Origin: Caldithrix abyssi
GTDB lineage: Bacteria > Calditrichota > Calditrichia > Calditrichales > Calditrichaceae
Length of the DNA stretch: 64,000 nucleotides
Assembly (NCBI GenBank): GCA_011369465.1
Contig: DRQG01000023.1
Location: 1-64,000 of the forward strand
Direction of reading: 5' to 3'
Below are positions 34,567 through 43,237 of this stretch, piece by piece. The notes under the pieces were generated by a model. The model saw only the letters and a list, made by a program, of their open reading frames with translations, did no database searches and had not been told where the DNA came from. Within the stretch, counting starts at the first letter, position 1; each line of letters opens with the position of its first letter. The position numbers were made by a program, and so were the translations under genes.

Positions 34567-35008
34567 GGATAAAATATTAAAAATTTTAAATATTAAGAAA
34601 ATAATCACATATTTTATTATAATTTGCAAAATATTAGGCATAATGACCATTAAGGAAATAAAAAAAACTGTATTAATATGTAATTAAGTCGTAATAAACC
34701 TAAAATATATGATTTTAAATTTGATTTATTTTTAAATTTCTTACTTTTTTATCATCTTTAATAAACATCCTAAAAAAACCACTTATTGTCTTCCCATTTT
34801 TAATAAGACGTAACTCCCAGAATAAACAAGAAGATAGGCCTGCGTATCCTAAAAGAGTTTTGAAGGCGTTGAACAGTTATTTTTTATTATACGGAATCTA
34901 AGTTAAATAAAAATAATTAGATGTATGTTCTGTGCCTATTGGCATCAGAGTTGCAAAAAGTGAAATCTATAATCGACGTTTACGGTAAAATCATTTTGGA
35001 AAAAACAG
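34567..35008. other. AT-rich intergenic region upstream of the Mbs-like operon
   Basis: 442 bases, visibly much richer in A and T than the surrounding genes, with no credible coding sequence. TATAAT occurs at 34618-34623, but without a good -35 at the right distance. This must contain the promoter of the following 13-gene operon; I cannot place it with confidence. Confidence 0.5.
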
Positions 35009-35497
35009 ATGTCGAAATTTATTTTCAGTTTTATTGTTTATTTTGCCTTTTGGGTCGCTTTTACTTCCACCCTCAGAACGGACGAAGTGCTTGCCGGAGC
35101 TATCGTTGCCTTACTCATGTCCTGGCTTACCGGACAACATTTCTCGGAAACCGGAATGAAAAACCTTTCGCCAAGAAAGCTATGGTACGCTTTCCTCTAC
35201 CTTTTCGTGTTTTTATGGGAAATGCTCAAGGCCAATGTGGATGTAGCCCGCCGGGTAATCATGCCTAAAATTCCCATTAATCCCGGTATTGTGGAAGTGC
35301 CCACTAAACTGCAAAGCAATATCGCCAAACTGGCTTTGGCCAATTCGATCACCTTAACGCCCGGAACGCTTACCGTGGATATCATCGATGACAAACTTTA
35401 TATCCATTGGATTGATGTACGGACCGAAGAACCTGAAGAAGCTTTCCGGCAGATTTCCGGCGTGTTCGAAAAGTATATTAAGGAGATTTTTGAATGA
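35009..35497 (+). CDS. MrpE-like subunit (MbsA/MbhA) of the Mrp-linked respiratory complex
   Basis: 162 residues. Two N-terminal membrane helices (FIFSFIVYFAFWVAFTS and VLAGAIVALLMSWLTG) precede a soluble domain with the MrpE signature LWYAFLYLFVFLWEMLKANVDVARRVIMPKIPINPGIVEVPTKLQSNIAKLALANSITLTPGTLTVDI. MrpE is part of the Na+/H+ antiporter module that couples redox work to ion transport. It is the first gene of the operon and overlaps the next by ATGA. Its position corresponds to mbxA/mbsA in the archaeal operon. Confidence 0.92.
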   Translation: MSKFIFSFIVYFAFWVAFTSTLRTDEVLAGAIVALLMSWLTGQHFSETGMKNLSPRKLWYAFLYLFVFLWEMLKANVDVARRVIMPKIPINPGIVEVPTKLQSNIAKLALANSITLTPGTLTVDIIDDKLYIHWIDVRTEEPEEAFRQISGVFEKYIKEIFE

Positions 35498-35742
35498 TAT
35501 ATGTTTTTTTCGGCATTATCATCGTTGCCATAGTACTGGCTATGATTCGTTTGATTCTGGGACCGACCACGCCGGACCGCGTAGTGGCTCTGGATACCTT
35601 GACAACCATTTCCACCGCTTTGCTGGTTCTTCTGGGTCTGTTTTTCGAACGCTTCATCTACATTGATGTGGCGCTGATTTATGCCGTACTGGGTTTTGTG
35701 GGCGTATTAACCGTTGCCCGCTATTTTGAAGGAGGCTTATAA
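35494..35742 (+). CDS. MrpF-like subunit (MbsB)
   Basis: 82 residues with three membrane helices. LILGPTTPDRVVALDTLTTI is the MrpF signature between helices 1 and 2. It is an antiporter-module subunit in the cytoplasmic membrane. It overlaps its neighbours by four bases and one base (TAATG), showing tight translational coupling with MrpE and MrpG. Confidence 0.92.
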   Translation: MIYVFFGIIIVAIVLAMIRLILGPTTPDRVVALDTLTTISTALLVLLGLFFERFIYIDVALIYAVLGFVGVLTVARYFEGGL

Positions 35743-36101
35743 TGGAAACCGTTCTGAATATTATCGGTTATACGCTGACTTCCGTCGGAGTGGTCTTTTT
35801 GTTTTTTGGCGCCCTCGGTATCCTGCGCATGCCGGATGTGTATAACCGCATGCAAGCCGGAACCAAGGCCACTACACTGGGCGCTTTCGGTACCATTTTG
35901 GGTGTCGGCTTTATCAATCCCGAATGGTTTTTCAAAACAGCCATCATTGCCGCTTTTATTCTGATTTCCAACCCCATCAGCAGTCACGCTCTGGCGCGCG
36001 GCAGCCATAAAATCGGTATTAAGCTCTGGCAGAAAAAGGATATCGATCATTATGCACGCGCCGAAGCTACTTTGCAGGAACAGGAAGGAGACGGGGAATG
36101 A
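35742..36101 (+). CDS. MrpG-like subunit (MbsC)
   Basis: 119 residues with three helices. LGILRMPDVYNRMQAGTKATTLGAFGTILGVG is the MrpG signature. The polar C-terminal tail (EATLQEQEGDGE) is cytoplasmic. The order E-F-G is that of the Mrp, Mbh and Mbx operons. It overlaps the next gene by ATGA. Confidence 0.92.
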   Translation: METVLNIIGYTLTSVGVVFLFFGALGILRMPDVYNRMQAGTKATTLGAFGTILGVGFINPEWFFKTAIIAAFILISNPISSHALARGSHKIGIKLWQKKDIDHYARAEATLQEQEGDGE

Positions 36102-36343
36102 TATTGACAATTCTGGAAATAATTCTTGTCGTTGTATTGATTGGTGCGGCCCTATTGGCTGTGTGGTACCGGGATCTGGTAGCTGCGGTTATCGCCAGTT
36201 CGGTGGTGAGCCTGATGCTTTCGATTATATTCTATATTTTGCAGGCACCCGATGTTGCCCTTACCGAAGCCGCAATCGGCGTGGGTTTGACCACCATTAT
36301 ATTTATGATTGCCATACGCAAAACCAAGAGGTTTGAAGAATGA
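36098..36343 (+). CDS. DUF4040 subunit, MrpA C-terminal-like (MbsD)
   Basis: 81 residues with three helices. DLVAAVIASSVVSLMLSIIFYILQAPDVALTEAAIGVGLTTIIFMIAIRK matches the DUF4040 segment, which in MrpA is a C-terminal part and in Mbh/Mbx is the separate subunit D. The conserved APDVALTEAAIG loop has the Asp/Glu pair expected in the ion path. Overlaps on both sides are four bases. Confidence 0.92.
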   Translation: MILTILEIILVVVLIGAALLAVWYRDLVAAVIASSVVSLMLSIIFYILQAPDVALTEAAIGVGLTTIIFMIAIRKTKRFEE

Positions 36344-37026
36344 GAAAAGTATTTGCCATGCTCTTTTTGGCCATAATCGGTTTTTATCTGTTTAACACGT
36401 TTGCGCTGATTCCTTTCGGTAAAAATAAAATGAACGCAGATGTAGCCGCTTCTTATTTAAATAGTGGCGTGCAAAAAACCGGAGCGGTAAACATCGTAAC
36501 TTCTATCGTAGTCAATTATCGCGGTTTCGATACTTTGGGTGAAGTAACTGTGTTATTTCTTGCCGCTACCGGTATGGGCGCATTGCTGTTCCGTAAAAAA
36601 CCGATGCAGCGTTCGCGGCAAAATGCCAGCGTTATCGTTAAAACCGGCGCGCGAATTCTTTTTCCGCTGATTATCATTTTGGGTGTTTATGTTTTTGTAC
36701 ACGGCCATCTGACGCCGGGCGGAGGCTTCCAGGGCGGCGCTATCATCGCTTCCGGTTTCCTGCTGATGTTTATGTCCTATCGGACATACAAGGTAAACCA
36801 TAAGGTGCTATCCCTGTTCGAAACCTTTGCCGGTACCTCCTTCGTGTTGCTGGGATTATTCGGCCTGATTTGGGGGACCAGCTTTCTGGCCAATATCCTG
36901 CCTTTCGGCGAAGCCAATACGCTGTTCAGCGCCGGGATTATCCCCTTAATTTACATTGCCGTAGGAATAAAAGTCGGTTCGGAACTGACGGCTGTGCTGG
37001 ATACGATGTTAAAGACCGTAAAATAA
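36340..37026 (+). CDS. Fused MbhE/MrpB-like subunit (MbsE/F)
   Basis: 228 residues that join two Mbh subunits. The first 80 residues resemble MbhE (TSIVVNYRGFDTLGEVTVLFLAATGMGALLF). From about residue 95 the MrpB domain follows (HGHLTPGGGFQGGAIIASGFLLMFMSY), ending with AGIIPLIYIAVGIKVGSELTAVL. Together about six helices. In the archaeal Mbx/Mbs operon E and F are likewise represented by one gene, whereas Mbh has two, so this supports the Mbs-type assignment (recalled gene order). Confidence 0.88.
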   Translation: MRKVFAMLFLAIIGFYLFNTFALIPFGKNKMNADVAASYLNSGVQKTGAVNIVTSIVVNYRGFDTLGEVTVLFLAATGMGALLFRKKPMQRSRQNASVIVKTGARILFPLIIILGVYVFVHGHLTPGGGFQGGAIIASGFLLMFMSYRTYKVNHKVLSLFETFAGTSFVLLGLFGLIWGTSFLANILPFGEANTLFSAGIIPLIYIAVGIKVGSELTAVLDTMLKTVK

Positions 37027-37037
37027 CAGGATAATAT

Positions 37038-37379
37038 ATGATTTACTACATCGGAGCTTTTAGTTTAATACTGATCGGCATCTACGCGGTGCTGGTAAAA
37101 CGCAACCTGATAAAAATTGTGATCGGTTTGTCTCTGGTTGACGCCGGTGTGCACCTGCTGCTCATCGCCATTGGCTATATCAAAGACAAGACGGCGCCGA
37201 TCTTTTCAAATCCTTCGCTTTCTGCAGGCGATATGGTGGACCCTGTGCCTCAGGCGCTGGTATTGACAGCAATAGTCATCGGTGTGGCGGTTACGGCCCT
37301 GGCGCTGACCATTGTCATCCGCCTGTATGACCATCACAAAACGCTCAACATTAACAAAATCAGAGAACTGAAGTGGTAA
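37038..37379 (+). CDS. MrpC/NuoK-like subunit (MbsG)
   Basis: 113 residues with three helices. The family signature DPVPQALVLTAIVIGVAVTALALTIVIRLY is present, and the Leu/Ile-rich helices before it match MrpC and NuoK. NuoK-type helices hold glutamates in the ion pathway; here the first half has few acidic residues, as in MrpC. It is directly followed by the large antiporter-like subunit, whose GTG at 37373 overlaps the stop. Confidence 0.92.
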   Translation: MIYYIGAFSLILIGIYAVLVKRNLIKIVIGLSLVDAGVHLLLIAIGYIKDKTAPIFSNPSLSAGDMVDPVPQALVLTAIVIGVAVTALALTIVIRLYDHHKTLNINKIRELKW

Positions 37380-37384
37380 CGACT

Positions 37385-38866
37385 ATGAATACATTGCCTT
37401 ATTTCGATCCGGCCCTGATGATCGCCTTGCCTTTGCTGGCGGCCTTTTTAATTCCGTTGCTCAAACGGGCTTCCGAACGGATTCCCAAATTTGTTCCGCT
37501 GCTCATACTGGGGTTTAATCTGTACGAGTCAATCGCTTTGCTGCCGCACAGCCTGCAGAAACCGATTGTGGTGATTATTGCCGCCTGGCAGCCGCCGTTG
37601 GGCATCAACCTCACCATAGGGCCCTTGGGAAATATTCTGGCGCTGATAATATCGCTGGTTGGTTTTGTGGTGGCCGTCTATAACATTAAATTTGTACTGG
37701 AAGAGCCCGGCGAAAAATACTATATGCTCTTTTTACTAATGATTACCGGCGCTACAGGAATGGTGCTTACCGGCGATCTGTTTAATCTTTTTGTCTTTCT
37801 CGAAATTACCAGCATATCGGCCTATGCGCTTACCGCTTTTATTCGTGACCGTAACGGCGCGGAAGCGGCCTTCAAATATCTGCTGATCGGCTCTATTTCT
37901 TCTACGATGATATTATTGGGCATTGCGCTTATTTACGCCAGCACCGGTACCCTGAATATGGCTGATATTGCTCAGAAAATCGGACAGGTGGATTCCCGTA
38001 TCACTCTGGCAGCGCTTATTTTGATGATTGTCGGCTTTGGTGTGGAATCCGAAATATTCCCTCTGAACGGTTGGGCGCCGGATGCCTATTCGCAGGCGCC
38101 GACGCCTGTGGGCGCGGTATTTGGCGGTATTGTCGTTAAAGCCGGGGTTTATGGGCTGGCGCGGGTCATTTATACCATTTTCAGTTTTCAGGGCGTCTTT
38201 CATTTTATTTTGATTATGGGCATCATCACCCTGCTTATGGCAGAGATGTCCGCCCTGAGGCAAAAACAGATTAAGCGCATGTTGGCTTTTTCTTCCATCG
38301 GCCAGATGGGGCTGGTACTTATTGCCTTGGGGTTGGCCACGCAGAATGCCGTTGCTGGCGGTTTGTTTCAGATGTTTAATCACGCTTTAATCAAACCGCT
38401 GCTCTTTCTTTCTGCCGGTTATTTGGTCTATTATTCGGGCAGTAAGGATATCGGGGATCTGGACGGCATGGGCAAAATAAAACCGGTAACCTCCTTCTTT
38501 TTTGCTTTCGGCGCTTTTGCCTTGATGGGCTTGCCGCCGCTCAACGGTTTCTGGAGCAAACTGATTATCATTTCGGAAACGGTGAAATCCGGTTATATCG
38601 TCTTGGCCGCACTGGCTTTAACCGGCAGTATCATCGAAGCGGTGTATTATTTACGGGTGGTCGGGCGCCTCTATTTTAAATCACCGGAAGAGCATGTCAA
38701 AACAAAATATGTGCACGCCTCGGCGGTGGTTGCCATGAGCATCCTGGCCGGTTTGGCGCTTTTTGCCGGCTTATTCCCTGACGTCATCTTGCATTATCTG
38801 CAGCCGGCGGCGCGCGAATTGATGGATAAAACGCAGTATATTCAAGCGGTGATTGCGATTAAGTAA
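37385..38866 (+). CDS. MrpD/NuoN-like antiporter subunit (MbsH)
   Basis: 493 residues from ATG 37385; GTG 37373 is also possible. About 14 helices of the proton-conducting antiporter family. TM5 has DLFNLFVFLEITSISAYALTAF with the essential Glu; TM7 AAFKYLLIGSISSTMILLGIALIYASTG carries the partner Lys; and the TM8-9 region has NGWAPDAYSQAPTPVGAVFGGIVVKAGVYGLAR with a further Lys. These are the ion-translocating residues of complex I subunits L/M/N and MrpD. Being one of two consecutive large antiporter subunits matches MbsH/MbsH'. Confidence 0.93.
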   Translation: MNTLPYFDPALMIALPLLAAFLIPLLKRASERIPKFVPLLILGFNLYESIALLPHSLQKPIVVIIAAWQPPLGINLTIGPLGNILALIISLVGFVVAVYNIKFVLEEPGEKYYMLFLLMITGATGMVLTGDLFNLFVFLEITSISAYALTAFIRDRNGAEAAFKYLLIGSISSTMILLGIALIYASTGTLNMADIAQKIGQVDSRITLAALILMIVGFGVESEIFPLNGWAPDAYSQAPTPVGAVFGGIVVKAGVYGLARVIYTIFSFQGVFHFILIMGIITLLMAEMSALRQKQIKRMLAFSSIGQMGLVLIALGLATQNAVAGGLFQMFNHALIKPLLFLSAGYLVYYSGSKDIGDLDGMGKIKPVTSFFFAFGAFALMGLPPLNGFWSKLIIISETVKSGYIVLAALALTGSIIEAVYYLRVVGRLYFKSPEEHVKTKYVHASAVVAMSILAGLALFAGLFPDVILHYLQPAARELMDKTQYIQAVIAIK

Positions 38867-38899
38867 GATAAAAGATTAAAACGATAGGTTGAAAATATT

Positions 38900-40759
38900 A
38901 TGAAACCTGTGGCTCTGGTATTATTGATTTTATTCGGCAGCTCAATACTGTCTTACACTCTGGGTAAGGTGCATTCCCTTATAGAGAACACCATCGCCCT
39001 CATTGCACTGCTGTGGGCGGGAACTGTTTTTGCGATGCAGTATGGCGTCAGCGATACCTTCTCTTTTTCGATGGCGGGATTTGATATTGTCTGGCGTATC
39101 AGCATACTGAGCTGGTTTTTCGGGATGATGGCGTTTATCATCGGGCTGGGCGTGGTAATCTATTCAATGGCCTTTATGAAAGACAAGGAACGCATCGGTT
39201 ACTACTGTTTTGCGCTGTGTATTACTATCGCCGGCACCATTGGCATTGTCGTCAGCGCTGACCTGATTTCCTTCTTTTTCTTCTGGGAAATTATGACCTG
39301 GTCGTCGTTCCTGATGGTAATTTACTATCGCTATGAAGCGCAGAAGGCCGGGATCAAGTATTTCGTCATGAGCTTAATCGGCGCCTATTCCATGCTGCTG
39401 GCCATTTTTCTGATTTATTCTCACACCCACTCAACGCGCTTTGATGTATTAACCGTGATGTGGGAAAATTTCAGCAGCGGTTTACAAATTGCTCTGCTCA
39501 GCCTGTTTTTTGTCGGATTTGGTGTGAAGGCAGCCATTATGCCTCTGCATACCTGGGCGCCGGATGCTTACCGGATTTCGCCTTCGCCGTTCACCGCCTT
39601 CTTTTCCGGAATCCTGTCCAAAATGGGTATTTTCGGATTGATCCTTCTGTTCTACGTGTTCAGCGCGGGGTCGCTGGCCGCGCATTTTGTAACGGTGAAC
39701 GGAGTTGCCCTGCCCGGTTATTTGCTGGCCTGGTTCGGCGCGCTTACGGCGTTGATTGCCACCATCATCGCTATTGTGCAGGATGACGCCAAACGTCTGC
39801 TGGCCTATTCATCGGTGGCGCAGTTGGGTTACATCGCTCTGGGTATCGGTTTATCCAGCTCTTTGGGACTGGCCGGAGCCATGTTTCATGCGGTCAATCA
39901 CACCATTTTCAAGGTGATGCTCTTTATGGCTGTCGGTGCGGTTATCTATCGCACGGGTACCTATAAATTCAGCGAACTGGGCGGATTGATTACCCGTATG
40001 CCTTATACGTTTTTCGTGGTTCTTCTGGGCATCATCACCCTGGCCGGCATTCCGCCGCTGTCGGGATTTGTAGGCAAATGGATGCTGTACGAAGCATTGC
40101 TGCAGCAAAAGATGGTTTTTCTGGCGATTGTAACCTTTGCCGCCAGTACGGCCGCGTTTCTTTATTGCTACCGTTTGATCTTTACCATTTTCCTCGGCCA
40201 ACGCCCGGAACGGTTCGATCATATTAAAGAAGTCCCCTGGTCGATGCGGGCGCCCATGCTGCTGCTTTCGTTGCTGACCATTTATCTGGGGATGTATCCT
40301 TATCATCTGATTGATTTAATCGGCAAAGTGGAAAGCACCTTGTTCGGTATCGTTCCGGTGGATATGTCTCAGTCGGTGCTTTTTTCCCGCATGGGTTCTG
40401 TAAATACGCTTACGGTGATGAATATTGTGGGCGTGGTTTTTGTGCTGGTGTTTGTCTTGTTTAATACCCTGTATAAGCGTTCGCGCAAGGTCGTTTTGAA
40501 GGATATTCACACCTCGGGCGAGGTACCGGGGCCGCATATCAATCTGCATTACGCGGTTGATTTTTACCAGCCCTTTTCGCGTGGTGTAAGCGCCATCTTA
40601 AAACGCAGCGCAGACCGGCTGTACGCGGCCATCGGAGAGAATCTGGAAAACCTGTTCGATCTGATGCGCTATATTTACACCGGAAACGGGCAGACCTATG
40701 CCATGTATGTGGTTATTTTTCTGGCCTTGTTGTTTGTGTTTAGTCAATGGTTGGTTTAA
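38900..40759 (+). CDS. NuoL/MrpD-like antiporter subunit with C-terminal extension (MbsH')
   Basis: 619 residues. A second antiporter-type subunit with about 14 helices: FFFFWEIMTWSSFLMVIYYRYEAQKAGIKYFVMSLIGAYSMLLAI (TM5 Glu, TM7 Lys), LHTWAPDAYRISPSPFTAFFSGILSKMGIFGL, and QDDAKRLLAYSSVAQLGYIALGIG. Beyond the core a hydrophilic segment (about 530-595) leads to a final helix (MYVVIFLALLFVFSQWL), reminiscent of the lateral-arm extension of NuoL. Duplicated H subunits distinguish Mbx/Mbs from the single-H Mbh hydrogenase. It is 33 bases after the first H gene. Confidence 0.92.
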   Translation: MKPVALVLLILFGSSILSYTLGKVHSLIENTIALIALLWAGTVFAMQYGVSDTFSFSMAGFDIVWRISILSWFFGMMAFIIGLGVVIYSMAFMKDKERIGYYCFALCITIAGTIGIVVSADLISFFFFWEIMTWSSFLMVIYYRYEAQKAGIKYFVMSLIGAYSMLLAIFLIYSHTHSTRFDVLTVMWENFSSGLQIALLSLFFVGFGVKAAIMPLHTWAPDAYRISPSPFTAFFSGILSKMGIFGLILLFYVFSAGSLAAHFVTVNGVALPGYLLAWFGALTALIATIIAIVQDDAKRLLAYSSVAQLGYIALGIGLSSSLGLAGAMFHAVNHTIFKVMLFMAVGAVIYRTGTYKFSELGGLITRMPYTFFVVLLGIITLAGIPPLSGFVGKWMLYEALLQQKMVFLAIVTFAASTAAFLYCYRLIFTIFLGQRPERFDHIKEVPWSMRAPMLLLSLLTIYLGMYPYHLIDLIGKVESTLFGIVPVDMSQSVLFSRMGSVNTLTVMNIVGVVFVLVFVLFNTLYKRSRKVVLKDIHTSGEVPGPHINLHYAVDFYQPFSRGVSAILKRSADRLYAAIGENLENLFDLMRYIYTGNGQTYAMYVVIFLALLFVFSQWLV

Positions 40760-40788
40760 TCGGTTATCATTAAAAAATAGTAAAGATT

Positions 40789-41691
40789 ATGCAAACAGAA
40801 CAAATTATATGGATTATCTTGATGCCCTTTGTCGGGGCGGCAGTCGGCCTTACCTATATGGGGATCGGCCGCAAAATTATTGCCCGGGTGCAGCACCGTT
40901 ACGGGCCGCCTATTTTTCAGAATATTGTGGACGTCCTTAAGCTGTATTCCAAAAAGACGGCCATTACTCACGGGGTTATGTTTCATCTGGCGCCCAATTT
41001 GGCCATCACGGGTACGATTTCCACCCTGATGTTTATTCCCATTCTTAGCGGCGACTATCCCATCCGGTTGTTTAGCTTTCAGGGGGATTTGCTGTTGATT
41101 ATGTATATCATGGTGTTCGGTTGTCTGGCCATGGCGCTGGGGGCGGGGCAATCGGGCAATCCCAATTCGGCTATCGGCGTTAGCCGCGGCTTAACGCAAA
41201 TGTTGGGTTACGAAATTCCCTTTGTCATCGCGTTGGTCATTCTGATGGTGCAAAATAATACCACGTCGCTGCTGGATATCATTGCCGCACAAAACACGGT
41301 GGCCAGGTGGAATATTTTTCATTCTCCCTTTGCCTTCATTGCCGCCATGTTCGCCTTTTTGGGTATGATGGGTAATAAGCCTTTTGATGTACCCATTGCA
41401 CCGGCGGAAATTGCCTCGGGGCCACCGTCTGAGTTCGGTGGTAAATATTTAGCACTGATGCAAACCAACCGCGGCATGTTTGCTTTTGTGAAACTGGTCT
41501 TGTACACGGATTTGTTTTTGGGCGGAGCGGCCACGTTTGTTGCTTTGCTGGTTAAAACCTTTGCCCTTTATCTGGTCCAATTGTTTGTCGGTATTGTGAA
41601 TCCGCGCTTCCGCACCGAGCAGTCAATGACCTTTTTCTGGAAATGGCCGTCGGTGATCGGGCTGATTGGGCTGGTGCTTGTTCTTTTGTAA
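40789..41691 (+). CDS. NuoH/MbhM-like membrane subunit (MbsM)
   Basis: 300 residues with about eight helices. Signatures: RVQHRYGPPIFQNIVDVLKLYSKK (the RxGP loop near the catalytic interface), and PFDVPIAPAEIASGPPSEFGGKYLALMQTNRGMFAFVKLVLYTDLFLGG (the acidic quinone/interface loop of NuoH). It links the peripheral redox arm to the antiporter module. It follows the H' subunit by 29 bases and is separated from the J subunit by a repeat-bearing gap. Confidence 0.93.
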   Translation: MQTEQIIWIILMPFVGAAVGLTYMGIGRKIIARVQHRYGPPIFQNIVDVLKLYSKKTAITHGVMFHLAPNLAITGTISTLMFIPILSGDYPIRLFSFQGDLLLIMYIMVFGCLAMALGAGQSGNPNSAIGVSRGLTQMLGYEIPFVIALVILMVQNNTTSLLDIIAAQNTVARWNIFHSPFAFIAAMFAFLGMMGNKPFDVPIAPAEIASGPPSEFGGKYLALMQTNRGMFAFVKLVLYTDLFLGGAATFVALLVKTFALYLVQLFVGIVNPRFRTEQSMTFFWKWPSVIGLIGLVLVLL

Positions 41692-42001
41692 GTACATAGT
41701 ACATAGTATTTAGTACTTAGTAGGAAGTTGAGAGGAATAAGGTAAAAAGGAACATCGTGGAGACTGAGCTCACCCTTCGACAGGACTTCGGCGTGAGCTC
41801 AGTCGAACGCTCAGGGAACGGAGGCTGAGCTTTGCCTGTCCCGACTTGTCGGGGTCGAAGCCGATAGTGAAGATAAATGGTAAAACGAATTGAACGGATT
41901 AAATAAAGAAATTATCGAATGATGGAGCAACAGACGAAGCGTAAAACAGCAATTCAACAATGTAATACTCCATCATTACATACAAAATTCAGGACAGAAC
42001 A
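41692..42001. repeat. Intergenic gap with dispersed repeat family C
   Basis: 310 bases inside the operon. It begins with short AGTACATAGTATTTAGTACT iterations, then at 41760-41870 carries words of a Cys-free, GC-richer repeat: GAGCTCACCCTTCGACAGG, GTGAGCTCAGTCGAACGCTC and CCCGACTTGTCGGGGTCGAA, with internal palindromes. An AGGA ribosome site precedes the J gene. No gene is visible. Confidence 0.65.
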
Positions 42002-42544
42002 ATGAAAGAAGATTGGGGAAGAGAAGCGGGAAATATTATCAGCAACTGGGCGCGAAAACATTCCCTGTGGGTGCTGGCCTACGGAACCGGCTGCGGCGCC
42101 ATTGAAATTCCGCCGACAATGACTTCCCGCTATGACGCCGAACGTTTCGGTATCAGCGGCATGGCCACGCCGCGCCAGGCTGATGTGCTGCTGATTACAG
42201 GGTACCTCTCCGTCAAAACGCTTAAACGGGTTATCCGTTCGTATGAGCAGATGCAGGCGCCCAAATATGTGATCGGTTTCGGTTCCTGCACCATCAATGG
42301 CGGTATGTATTGGGATTCGTACAATACCGTTAAACGATTGGATGATTATCTCCCGGTTGATGTATTCATCAACGGTTGTATGCCGCGTCCCGAAGCGGTA
42401 ATTGACGGATTCGTAAAATTGCAGGAACTCATCGCCAGCAAAAAAGCCAACGGTTGGATCCGCTATCAGGAAAATCTGGACTGGTACCGGGCCAATCAGA
42501 AAAAAGTAATCAAAAACTGGAATATGCCGGATTATAACTGGTAA
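42002..42544 (+). CDS. NuoB/MbhJ-like small Fe-S subunit with only three cysteines (MbsJ)
   Basis: 180 residues. The fold and motifs are of NuoB/MbhJ: YGTGCGAIEIPP (C31), VIGFGSCTINGGMYWDSYN (C96) and FINGCMPRPEAVIDGF (C126). These are the only cysteines in the protein. NuoB has a tandem Cys pair and Mbh-type hydrogenases a CxxC at the first position; here only one Cys is present, so the proximal [4Fe-4S] cluster would have an open coordination site. My recollection is that this is also described for P. furiosus MBS, where that cluster is the proposed site of sulfane-sulfur reduction. It may therefore be the catalytic subunit (inference). Confidence 0.9.
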   Translation: MKEDWGREAGNIISNWARKHSLWVLAYGTGCGAIEIPPTMTSRYDAERFGISGMATPRQADVLLITGYLSVKTLKRVIRSYEQMQAPKYVIGFGSCTINGGMYWDSYNTVKRLDDYLPVDVFINGCMPRPEAVIDGFVKLQELIASKKANGWIRYQENLDWYRANQKKVIKNWNMPDYNW

Positions 42545-42560
42545 AAAATGAACCGTAATT

Positions 42561-42578
42561 CCCCCTTAATAAAGGGGG
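42561..42578. repeat. Short palindrome CCCCCTTAATAAAGGGGG
   Basis: A 7-bp stem with a 4-base loop in the gap between J and K, followed by a second AAAGGGGG word. It is typical of a small dispersed intergenic repeat; no U-run follows, so a terminator inside this operon is unlikely. Confidence 0.5.
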
Positions 42579-42667
42579 ATAAAGGGGGTTGTTAAAACCA
42601 GTCTTAGGTTATCCTTTTGTGGGTTAAAAACAACATTTGTATTCATTAAGTCGAACAGAGAACAACT

Positions 42668-43237
42668 ATGAATCACGAAGAACACATCATAAACACCATT
42701 CACACCACCTTCAAATCAGCGGAGGCGGAAATCCAGCGTAAAGGCCGTTTGCTTATTCGCCTGCGCAGCGATCTTTTGCCGGCCTTTGTCAGCTATCTTA
42801 AAAACTATCTGGATTTTAATCATCTGGTGATGATAAGCTGTGTGGATTGGATGGAAGACAACCAGTTTGAGCTGGTCTATCATCTTTATTCGTATGCCCA
42901 AAAAGTGCATGCAATGGTCAAGGTGCGTTTAAACCGCAGCCAGCCGCAAGCGCAAACCATCCTGCCTTTCTGGGATCAGGCCGGTACATACGAGCGCGAA
43001 ATCCACGAAATGTACGGCGTGTATTTTGAAGGTCATCCCGATTTGAGCGAATTCATTTTGGAAGATTGGGATGACATACCGCCCATGCGCCGCGATTTCA
43101 AAACCCGTGAATTCGTAAATGAAAATTACGAATGGCGTAAGGGCAGGGAAGACGCGCAGGATGTACGCCGGACCATTTCCGAACGATATGATGAAAAATT
43201 ACCGCAGTTTAACAACGACGATAAAGCCAATGGATAA
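42668..43237 (+). CDS. NuoC/MbhK-like subunit (MbsK)
   Basis: 189 residues, the 30-kDa-subunit family. Signatures: LVMISCVDWMEDNQFELVYHLYSY, then TILPFWDQAGTYEREIHEMYGVYFEGHPDLSEFILEDWDDIPPMRRDFKTREF (NuoC motif ERExxDMxGxxFxGHPDLxRIL). It is a structural scaffold for the L subunit. The extended C-terminus overlaps the next gene's start by eight bases. Confidence 0.92.
   Translation: MNHEEHIINTIHTTFKSAEAEIQRKGRLLIRLRSDLLPAFVSYLKNYLDFNHLVMISCVDWMEDNQFELVYHLYSYAQKVHAMVKVRLNRSQPQAQTILPFWDQAGTYEREIHEMYGVYFEGHPDLSEFILEDWDDIPPMRRDFKTREFVNENYEWRKGREDAQDVRRTISERYDEKLPQFNNDDKANG

Noticed and set aside
34921-35268. Separate gene overlapping MrpE
   Set aside because: The frame conflicts with the well-conserved MrpE reading frame and shows no domain signal.
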